This document shows positions 57,259-64,000 of a DNA stretch of 64,000 nucleotides, piece by piece. The DNA is taken from NCBI GenBank assembly GCA_965226865.1, contig CBDDEH010000004.1, positions 1,736,001-1,800,000 on the forward strand, in the 5' to 3' direction. A program made the position numbers and the translations under genes. The DNA is from CBDDEH01 sp965226865 (lineage in GTDB: Bacteria; Chloroflexota; Dehalococcoidia; Lucifugimonadales; JAGWBF01). Each line of letters opens with the position of its first letter. The stretch's first letter is position 1. The notes below the pieces were generated by a model. It was not told where the DNA came from. It made no database searches and worked only from the letters and a program-made list of their open reading frames with translations.

Positions 57259-59319
57259 GTGCGAAACCTCTGGAATGACGCCGAAACCGCCAAGATGGAT
57301 GACCTGGACCTGCTGGTATATCAGAGCCGTTTGATCGGAGCCGATACGTCACTGGTCGTCTGGGGCGGCGGAAATACATCAATAAAGACAACCGAGAAGG
57401 ACCACCTGGGCCGAGACACTGAAGTAATGATGATCAAGGGCTCTGGGTCAGACATGAAGTCCATCGAACGGAAGCACTTCCCAAGTCTCCGACTACAGGA
57501 GGTGATTCCGCTTTTCCAGAGCGATGCGATGTCGGACGAGGATATGGTTGCCTACCTCGCTAAATGCATGCTGGACTCCGGCGCTCCAAGGCCATCCATA
57601 GAGACTCTGCTTCACGCTTTCCTTCCCTTCAAAAGCGTCGCCCATTCCCATGCAGACGACGTCGTAGCCTTGACCAATAACAAAGATTCGGAAGACGTCT
57701 TGTACAAGGTGTACGGCGATCGAGTCGCAGTCGTCGAATACATAAGACCTGGATTCCTCCTATCGAAAAAAGTAGGCCAGGCGGTACAGGACAACCCGAA
57801 GCTCGAAGGCGTCGTGCTGATGAATCATGGGTTGTTCACCTGGGCAGACACCACCAAAGCCGCCTATAACATTCACGTCGACCTGGTGACCGAGGCAGAG
57901 GACTACGCCAAGGTGCAGGCCGTGGGCAAAAAAGTGTTCGGGAGTCTAAAGCAACGACCTCTCGACACCGAACGCCGTCATCAAGTGGCTGCTGCCATCG
58001 CCCCGACTCTCAGGGGACTTGTGAGCAGAGGCAAGCGATCGGTGCTCCGATATGACGATGCCGACGACGTGTTGGGCTTTGTAGGCTCGGAAAAAGGCCA
58101 GAGCCTGAGCGGCGTAGGGCCGGCGACGCCAGACCACTTGATCCAGACCAAGCAGAAGCCGTTATGGGTCGAGGCGAAGGACCCGGAAGACGTTACATCC
58201 ACACTCGACTCCCTCCGACGGGGCATCGAGAGATATGCAGAAGTCTACGGTGGCTGGTACAGCAAATACGGCAGCGCCGCTGAGCCGATGCTCGATCCTT
58301 ATCCGAGGGTGGTCCTGGTGCCCGGAGTGGGGGCGTGGACCACGGGCAAGGATGCCCGTGGAGCCCTAATCACCGGCGACATATACCACCACACGATAGG
58401 TGTTCTTCACTCGTCTCAGTCGGTCAGCGAATATACTTCCCTGACTGACAAAGACGCTTTCGAGGCTGAATACTGGCCTATGGAGTTGTATAAGCTGACG
58501 CTTGCCCCACCAGAGAAGAGCCTGGCCCGACGGGTCGCACTGGTCACCGGCGCAGCTCACGGCTTGGGCCAGGCCATCGCCCAACGGCTGGCTGCAGAGG
58601 GCGCCCACGTGATGGTCACAGATATAGATGGGGAAAGTGCTCAGGTAGTGGCGGAACAAATCAATAAGTCCCAGGGATATGGGAGGGCAGCGGCTTGCGG
58701 ATTGGACGTGACAAGTGAGAAGGAAGTCGCGGCCGCTTTCCAGCAGGCAAGACTGACCTACGGAGGTCTGGACATCCTGGTATCCAACGCCGGGATCGCC
58801 CCGGTCGGCGCAATCGACGAGTTGGATTTGCGAGATTGGCAGCGAGCCATCGACGTCAACGCGACCGGTCACTTCCTTGTATCCAGAGAGGCTGTTAGGC
58901 TGATGAAGGAGCAGGGCCTGGGCGGAAGCATCGTGTGCGTCGGTACCAAAAATGTTACTTCGCCGGGAAAGGACTTCGGCGCCTACAGCGCCTCCAAGGC
59001 CGCCCAAGTGCAACTCGCCAGGGTGCTGGCAATCGAAAACGGCGAGTTCGGGATTCGCTGCAACGTGGTCAATCCGGATGCGGTGTTTCAGGGCTCAAAC
59101 CTCTGGTCGAAAGAGGTGCGTGAGCAGAGGGCCCAGGCCCATGGTATAGGTATGGACGCACTGGAGGACTTTTACCGGCAGCGAAACCTACTCAAAGAGC
59201 GGATAACGGCTGAGGACGTGGCGGAGGCGGTCCTGTTCCTGGCCAGCGACGTTTCGGCGAAGACGACTGGGGCCATGATTCCCGTGGATGGTGGGCTGAA
59301 AGACGCCTTTCCCCGCTAA
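57259..59319 (+). CDS. Bifunctional class II aldolase/short-chain dehydrogenase
   Basis: 686 aa from GTG 57259 (AAGGAGG four bases before). Residues ~1-400 are a class II aldolase (WGGGNTSIKTTE, IKGSGSDMKSI, VAHSHADDVVALTN, LMNHGLFTWADT); residues ~415-686 are a short-chain dehydrogenase with TGAAHGLGQAIAQRLA, SNAGIAPVG, YSASKAA and a C-terminal VDGG. The pair acts as rhamnulose-1-phosphate aldolase/lactaldehyde dehydrogenase-type enzyme in deoxy-sugar breakdown; the exact sugar is inferred. No sugar kinase or isomerase is adjacent. It follows the 16S terminator and has its own leader. Intact. Confidence 0.93.
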   Translation: MRNLWNDAETAKMDDLDLLVYQSRLIGADTSLVVWGGGNTSIKTTEKDHLGRDTEVMMIKGSGSDMKSIERKHFPSLRLQEVIPLFQSDAMSDEDMVAYLAKCMLDSGAPRPSIETLLHAFLPFKSVAHSHADDVVALTNNKDSEDVLYKVYGDRVAVVEYIRPGFLLSKKVGQAVQDNPKLEGVVLMNHGLFTWADTTKAAYNIHVDLVTEAEDYAKVQAVGKKVFGSLKQRPLDTERRHQVAAAIAPTLRGLVSRGKRSVLRYDDADDVLGFVGSEKGQSLSGVGPATPDHLIQTKQKPLWVEAKDPEDVTSTLDSLRRGIERYAEVYGGWYSKYGSAAEPMLDPYPRVVLVPGVGAWTTGKDARGALITGDIYHHTIGVLHSSQSVSEYTSLTDKDAFEAEYWPMELYKLTLAPPEKSLARRVALVTGAAHGLGQAIAQRLAAEGAHVMVTDIDGESAQVVAEQINKSQGYGRAAACGLDVTSEKEVAAAFQQARLTYGGLDILVSNAGIAPVGAIDELDLRDWQRAIDVNATGHFLVSREAVRLMKEQGLGGSIVCVGTKNVTSPGKDFGAYSASKAAQVQLARVLAIENGEFGIRCNVVNPDAVFQGSNLWSKEVREQRAQAHGIGMDALEDFYRQRNLLKERITAEDVAEAVLFLASDVSAKTTGAMIPVDGGLKDAFPR

Positions 59320-59397
59320 GCCTGGCGGCTCTGAAATCAGGAGGCTGTAACATGCCTGCATGCCCACAATTCGGTCCCGATGGGGATATGTAAGACG

Positions 59398-59595
59398 ATG
59401 TCTGATGAAAGCAGGGTGACCTATGAAGCCTTCCTCAGCATCGCCGAGGCGGCCGGGCTTGACACCTCGGACGGTAACCACATGGACGAGCTCTATAAGT
59501 TCGTCCTGGCCGCGGTGCCGGGACGAGATGCCTTCGCGAAGCTCGACTTCACGGGAATAGAGCCCACCTCTGTGTTCAGCCTCGTTCAAGAGTAG
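59398..59595 (+). CDS. Small AtzG/GatC-like amidase partner
   Basis: 65 aa from ATG 59398 (an in-frame ATG at 59380 is weaker). It is all helical (VTYEAFLSIAEAAGLDTSDGNHMDELYKFVLAAVPGRDAF) with an FTGIEPTSVF ending, the pattern of DUF4089/AtzG and GatC proteins that wrap their amidase. Ends 5 bp before the amidase start, so it is its likely subunit. Confidence 0.7.
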   Translation: MSDESRVTYEAFLSIAEAAGLDTSDGNHMDELYKFVLAAVPGRDAFAKLDFTGIEPTSVFSLVQE

Positions 59596-59600
59596 CAGCC

Positions 59601-61013
59601 GTGGACCCAACCGAACTCTGCTACCTCAGCGCCGGCGAGATGGGCCGTCTGATCCAGACTAAACAGGTCTCTCCCGTTGAAGTCGTAGAAGCCCACCTAT
59701 CCCGTATCGACTCCCTGGAGCCTATATTAAACTCCTTCATCACCCTTGTGCCCGATCAAGCCATCGCAGCCGCTCGCCGAGCTGAACGGGAGATCAAGAA
59801 AGGCAAGTATAGGGGCCCGCTCCACGGGGTCCCATTTGCCCTCAAGGACCTGTTCTACGTGAATGGCATTCGCAATTCGTCTGGTACCAGACTATTCGAC
59901 GATTTCATACCAACATTCGACTCCACAATTGCCACCACGTTCAAGGAGGCTGGAGCCGTCTTCCTGGGAAAGCTAAACTTACACCAGTTGGCCTATGGCC
60001 CCACAGGAGAAAACCCGGACTACGGCCACATGCACAACCCCTGGAACCCAGAGCTGATAGCCGGGGGCTCCAGCGGCGGCTCAGGATCGGCGGCGGCCGC
60101 CGGTGAGTGCCCGTTGACCATGGGAAGCGATACCGGGGGTTCTATTCGTATCCCCGCCGCCCTTTGCGGTATCGCCGGCCTCAAACCTACGTACGGGCGG
60201 TTAAGTCGCCACGGTATCGCGGCCCTGTCCTGGTCTCAAGACCACGCCGGGCCGATGACCCGGGCGGTGGAAGACTGCGCGCTGGCAATGAATGCGGTCG
60301 CGGGATATGATCCCAAGGACACGTCATCGGTAAAGATCCCGGTCCCCGATTACGCCAAAGCGCTTACGGGCGACATCCGGGGCCTAAAGGTCGGAGTACC
60401 CAAGGAATACTTCGAGACGGCGCCGGACCCTCAAGTCGAAGTGGCGGTGCGTAAAGCATTCGGTGTGCTCGAGGAACTTGGAGCGATTATTACCGACGTT
60501 TCATGGCCTATGTACCACGAGTCCCTCGCTATAGCCAATACGATACTGTTGGCCGAAGGGGCGGCCAGCCTCGGCGAGCTGGCCCGTACTCAGGGCCCGC
60601 ATCTCTACCCGCCGGTCCGCCTGCGCATCGAGGCAGGATTCTTTGTTTCTGCGGCCGACTACCTCCAGGCCCAGAGGGCCCGTGTGCTGTTCATACGCGA
60701 TAGCCATGAGTTGCTGAGTAAAGTGGACGTGCTCGCGGGCCCTACCCTACCGGTGACGGCCTATAAGATCGGTGCCCAGGAGATCAAGGTAGGAGACCAG
60801 ATGGCAGGCCCGGTCACGGCGTTGACCCAATACACACGGCCTTTCAACCTCAACGGGTTTCCGGCTATCACGGTGCCCTGTGGTTTCTCCGACGAGGGGT
60901 TACCTGTTGGCCTGCAGCTTGCCGGGAAGCCTTTCGACGAGGAGACATTGCTGCGGGTCGCCCACGCCTACGAGCAGGCCACCGACTGGCACAAACGCCA
61001 CCCGCCGTTGTAG
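59601..61013 (+). CDS. Amidase-signature enzyme
   Basis: 470 aa from GTG 59601. The Ser-cisSer-Lys triad is visible: K82 in VPFALKDLFYVNG, the GGSSGGSGSAAAAG loop with the serines (~155-168) and the nucleophile region GSDTGGSIRIPAALCGIAGLKPTYGRLS. It hydrolyses an amide, possibly with the small AtzG-like partner upstream. It is more like free amidases than GatA, since gatB is absent. Substrate unknown. Intact. Confidence 0.93.
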   Translation: MDPTELCYLSAGEMGRLIQTKQVSPVEVVEAHLSRIDSLEPILNSFITLVPDQAIAAARRAEREIKKGKYRGPLHGVPFALKDLFYVNGIRNSSGTRLFDDFIPTFDSTIATTFKEAGAVFLGKLNLHQLAYGPTGENPDYGHMHNPWNPELIAGGSSGGSGSAAAAGECPLTMGSDTGGSIRIPAALCGIAGLKPTYGRLSRHGIAALSWSQDHAGPMTRAVEDCALAMNAVAGYDPKDTSSVKIPVPDYAKALTGDIRGLKVGVPKEYFETAPDPQVEVAVRKAFGVLEELGAIITDVSWPMYHESLAIANTILLAEGAASLGELARTQGPHLYPPVRLRIEAGFFVSAADYLQAQRARVLFIRDSHELLSKVDVLAGPTLPVTAYKIGAQEIKVGDQMAGPVTALTQYTRPFNLNGFPAITVPCGFSDEGLPVGLQLAGKPFDEETLLRVAHAYEQATDWHKRHPPL

Positions 61014-61032
61014 GCTGGGCAGGACGGATCAG

Positions 61033-61872
61033 CTACAGGCCTTGCCAGTAGCGACGGCCCTGGAGCTTGACGACTCGCCCGAAGCGCTGTTGGGGTTTGA
61101 AATGGCCCGCCCCTACTATTGCCCCGTCCTGTTCCCATCTGTCCAACATGGCTTCGCGGTTTCGCCGGCTCAGTTGCTTGTCCCAATCGGGTCGAGCGCA
61201 CCAGCCAGGCTCCTGCACCTGTACCGGAACGTGGACCAGGTCGCCGACCAAGGCGGCGTTTTCTCCTGAGGAGGTTATAGATACGACGATGTGTCCAGGT
61301 GTGTGCCCGGGCGCGGGAAGTGTGCGCACGTCGCCCGTTATCGTGTAGTCGCCCTCGATCAGGTCCATGACCCCGAGGGCTTCGAGAGGGACCACGCAGT
61401 CCCTGACCATCGCAGCCTCGGCTTTCATTGAAGGAGAGTGGATGTGATCCCAGTCCAATTTGGGCACCAGGTAGCGGGCGTTGGGGAACGCGGGGACAAG
61501 CCCGCTGTCGCTTTGCGAAAGGTTCCAACCGACATGGTCGCCGTGCAGGTGGGTGTGAACGACTGTAGTAATATCTCCAGGGTTGATTCCCTGTTGTGAC
61601 AAAAGGTCCAGGAGTTGACCCCCGCCATTCCCTTGAGTGGGATGGGGCCCGGGCCCGATTCCGCTGTCCACCAGTATCAACTGATCGCCGGAACGGATAA
61701 CAAAGCATCCGAAGTAAAGCTGGATCCTTCCGTTATCCAGGAACTCGGCTCTGTAAGGCTCCCAGTCTTCCAAAGGGATGTCGGGGAAAAACAGGGGCGG
61801 AGCATAAGCGGGAGGGACCAAGTCGACGAAGGCCATGACCTCGACGTTGCCTACGGTAATTCGGTCAGCCAT
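61033..61872 (-). CDS. Metallo-beta-lactamase-fold hydrolase
   Basis: 279 aa. Metal motif HTHLHGDHVGW at residues 106-116, then APGHTPGHIVVSI and LVGDLVHVPVQV, and a C-terminal GAGHF. This is the MBL-fold lactonase/hydrolase group (AHL-lactonase-like). Convergent with the amidase. It starts 6 bp after the apt stop, so the two form a minus-strand unit. Substrate unknown. Confidence 0.92.
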   Translation of the reverse strand: MADRITVGNVEVMAFVDLVPPAYAPPLFFPDIPLEDWEPYRAEFLDNGRIQLYFGCFVIRSGDQLILVDSGIGPGPHPTQGNGGGQLLDLLSQQGINPGDITTVVHTHLHGDHVGWNLSQSDSGLVPAFPNARYLVPKLDWDHIHSPSMKAEAAMVRDCVVPLEALGVMDLIEGDYTITGDVRTLPAPGHTPGHIVVSITSSGENAALVGDLVHVPVQVQEPGWCARPDWDKQLSRRNREAMLDRWEQDGAIVGAGHFKPQQRFGRVVKLQGRRYWQGL

Positions 61873-61878
61873 TGGGGG

Positions 61879-62391
61879 TCAGTATTTGATCAGGGAGAAG
61901 ACGTCGTAGCCGTTGAGGCGGTTTCTGCCCTCAAGCTCGGTGAGTTCGATGACCAGGGCCATGCTCTCCACGTGACCACCGGACTGCTCCACCAGTTGAG
62001 CGGTGGCCGCCAGTGTGCCCCCGGTTGCCAGGAGGTCGTCGACCACCAGAACGTTATGGCCGGGCGAGATGCCGTCCTTGTGCATCTCGACGACGTTGGT
62101 CCCGTACTCGAGGTCGTACTCGGCCATGTTGGAGTCGGCCGGCAGCTTGCCCTGCTTACGAGCGGGCACGAACAGCCTCTCCATCTTGTAGGCCAGGGCA
62201 GCGCCGAATATGAACCCACGGGCTTCGATACCGACCACCGTGTCAATCTGCTTGTTTGCGTATCGGTCAGCGAAGGCATCGACAACGTAGCGAAAGGCTG
62301 CGGGCTCTTTTAACAGGGGGGTGATGTCCTTGAACAGGATTCCAGGTTTGGGAAAATCCGGAATGTTTCTGATGTAGGGCTTTATGTCCAT
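61879..62391 (-). CDS. apt: Adenine phosphoribosyltransferase
   Basis: 170 aa; makes AMP from adenine and PRPP. Landmarks: IRNIPDFPKPGILFKDITPLLKEP at the N-terminus, VGIEARGFIFGAALAYKM, ARKQGKLPA, and the PRPP loop VLVVDDLLATGGTLAATAQLVEQ. A GGAGGGA site precedes ATG 62391. First gene of the apt-MBL unit. Confidence 0.97.
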   Translation of the reverse strand: MDIKPYIRNIPDFPKPGILFKDITPLLKEPAAFRYVVDAFADRYANKQIDTVVGIEARGFIFGAALAYKMERLFVPARKQGKLPADSNMAEYDLEYGTNVVEMHKDGISPGHNVLVVDDLLATGGTLAATAQLVEQSGGHVESMALVIELTELEGRNRLNGYDVFSLIKY

Positions 62392-62676
62392 CCAAGTCCC
62401 TCCAGAGATGCCAGAGCGATGGTGTTTAGCAGTGTAGAGAAGGGGGTTCGCTCAGTCAAGCAGCGGCCCAATCGTATGGGCAGCTGATAAGTGAAGCCAC
62501 CCCGAGCCTCCGGTGGGCATACACTTCCCTGCCTGGTATTTCGCGCAGGCAAGTCTATGTGAAACCTCTCTACGATTCTCGAACCAAGTACAGGAAAATA
62601 GGTTCCAGAGTTTCAATGTTACGGCATGACAACCGCATGCCGCCGATTCAGGAGGAAAGATGTTCTATTTCAAGAG
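62392..62676. other. 285-bp gap upstream of apt
   Basis: No gene recognised. Ends at the outer end of the second IS1182-like copy. Confidence 0.5.
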
Positions 62677-64000
62677 TTGATTCCCTCGTAACAAGGCCTG
62701 TTTGAGATGAGCCCTGGCGTGCGAAGGTGGTCTGGAGCGGAGGAGGCCACGGGATGCCGGCTGCTGGCCTCACCGCCCTATCTGCTGCGCTCAGGACAAG
62801 CGTGATCCCGTTGCGGTACCCCTTCCGTGGCTCAGGGCACCCGGTGGAAGTTGTGGAGCGGCGCCCTCATGCGGCCGCGACCGCAGGTACCGTCCCGACC
62901 GCCCGCTGAGCCGTGTTCTCCATCTCCACCAGGCGTGCATGGACCATCCGCTTGAAGTTGCACGCCAACGCCTTCAGGTAGACGGCAAGCCGCACCCGAC
63001 GGCCCCCTCGCACCCGCAAGCGCCCAAGCCCGTGGGCGCGCTTCAGCTCGGAGTTCGTTCCCTCGATACCAGCCCTTATGTCATACCGCTTGCGCCACTC
63101 CTCGGTGGCCTCGGCCCTCCGGCGCCGCTCGATGTTCACCTTCACCAGGTCCGCCTTGAGGACGTAGGCCCCCGCACGCCGGTCCAGCTTCACTGGGCAA
63201 CGGGATCGCAAGGGGCAGGGCTCGCATGTTGTCCCGGCAAAGTGGACCTCTACCCGCTCCGGCGCATCCTTCAGCTCGTACTCCTCGATGGACGGGTGGC
63301 CGGCGGGGCACGCCGTGGCCTGCTCCCCTGTGACGTCGATCTGAAAGTCCGCGGCGGTGAGCGGCGGTGGTCCGTCACCCTCTCCTTCGTGCGAGTTCCC
63401 CGGCGCGAGGCTTCGAAGGCATTGCGGCCCGACCCATACGCCGTGTCGGCGAAGAGCTCGTCCGGTCGGACCTTCCGCTCCGCGAGCCCGTCAACGACCG
63501 GCACGCTCACGTCGGTGTCGCTCCCACTCGAGGGGGTCACCTCCACGTGGGTGATGAGCTGGGTGGCGTTCTCCTCGTGGCAGGTCTCCGCCACCTGCAC
63601 CTCGTACCCCTTCCCCTTGTGGCCGCTGTAGGTCACATCCGGGTCGTGGGGCGATTGCAGCGAGTCGGCGGACACCTGCTTCGGGTCCTTCAAGGCCACG
63701 GGCACCTTGCATTCCCCAGCATCGTCGTCATCGTCCCTGGGGCGCCCGTCCTGGTGTTTGCCCACATGGCACTGCTCCCGCAGCAGCCGCTCCAGCAGCC
63801 GGTACTCCTCCAGCTGGGCAGCAGTCGTGCCATGGAACCGGTCCACCAGCCGGTAGAGGTCCCGGGCACAGACCGAAAGGCGTCGCCGACCCTCCCCCGT
63901 GCGGGCGTCCTCGTAGTGGGTCGCCTCGTCTTCTTCCTTCAAATAGCGCCCTAGGAGGCCCTCCGGAACCCCAGGGCGAAGCTCTGGGTGCTCCCAGCGC
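62677..64000 (-). mobile_element. IS1182-like insertion sequence, copy 2 (inverted, cut by window edge)
   Basis: Shares its end (TTGATTCCCTCGTAA) and nearly all sequence with copy 1 at 42071-44081 but in inverse orientation, 18.6 kb away. Only about two thirds are inside the window. Confidence 0.92.
62867..64000 (-). pseudogene. IS1182-like transposase, copy 2, with a 40-bp deletion
   Basis: It matches copy 1 except for few substitutions and two key differences. At the site where copy 1 has CCCC it has the correct CCC (around 63220-63224). But near 63396-63408 it lacks 40 bp present in copy 1; copy 1 shows a 12-bp direct repeat (GCGCCGGGGAAC) at both edges of that stretch, so one repeat and the spacer were lost by slippage, causing a frameshift after FEASRRGT. 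So this copy is also inactive. Its N-terminus lies beyond 64000. Confidence 0.9.

Overview
The window looks like a chromosomal segment of a Chloroflexota bacterium, most likely a Dehalococcoidia/SAR202-type lineage. This is inference. It rests on a lone 16S rRNA gene with no 23S next to it, long secreted cadherin-like and collagen-like proteins (one with a C-terminal EF-hand/dockerin-like tail), and the overall look of the core genes. A 16S placement would settle it.

Layout. (1) 1-7.2 kb, minus strand: an unusual type I restriction-modification operon in the order 81-aa protein, hsdM, HEPN gene, MNT-hsdS fusion, DUF2806 gene, hsdR. Every junction overlaps or is within 4 bp. A perfect 19-bp palindrome lies upstream. 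(2) 7.5-10.7 kb, plus strand: a replication-relaxation-type protein and two HTH/coiled-coil proteins, one tail-anchored. (3) 10.7-16.2 kb, minus strand: one large GHKL-ATPase/HNH gene (about 1,413 codons when repaired) split by an IS3-family insertion that left a 4-bp target duplication. (4) 16.3-32.5 kb: an accessory zone holding a HigBA pair, two IS110 elements, a truncated serine recombinase, a membrane-tethered sulfite-oxidase-like enzyme, IS21 debris, IS1182-like and IS1380 elements, a BrnT/CopG-like pair, a 42-bp duplicated leader, HTH proteins with a perfect 199-nt tandem duplication, and a retropepsin-like gene. (5) 33-41 kb: surface proteins (cadherin-repeat giant, collagen-like protein), then a broken copper nitrite reductase and small HTH genes. 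(6) 42.1-44.1 kb: an IS1182-like element, of which a second, inverted, partly sequenced copy sits at 62.7-64 kb. (7) 44.1-62.4 kb: mostly intact core genes, namely recX, B-box protein, plsY, PHP, ymdB, rny, leuB, two MFS transporters, JAMM peptidase, peptidase MA, 16S rRNA with promoter, processing stem and terminator, aldolase/dehydrogenase, amidase pair, MBL hydrolase and apt.

The accessory zone carries many single-base frameshifts and nonsense codons (hsdR, DUF2806, GHKL-HNH, IS3 orfA, IS110, lipoprotein, IS1380, HTH genes, protease, nirK), while the 4.9-kb cadherin ORF and nearly all core genes are intact. Relaxed selection explains this best, but several lesions are in short homopolymers, so consensus error must be excluded.

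The most interesting system is the restriction operon. A HEPN-family RNase-like protein is encoded next to an MNT nucleotidyltransferase domain that is fused to the DNA-specificity subunit, which suggests a toxin/AMPylator pair physically tied to the integrity of the restriction complex.
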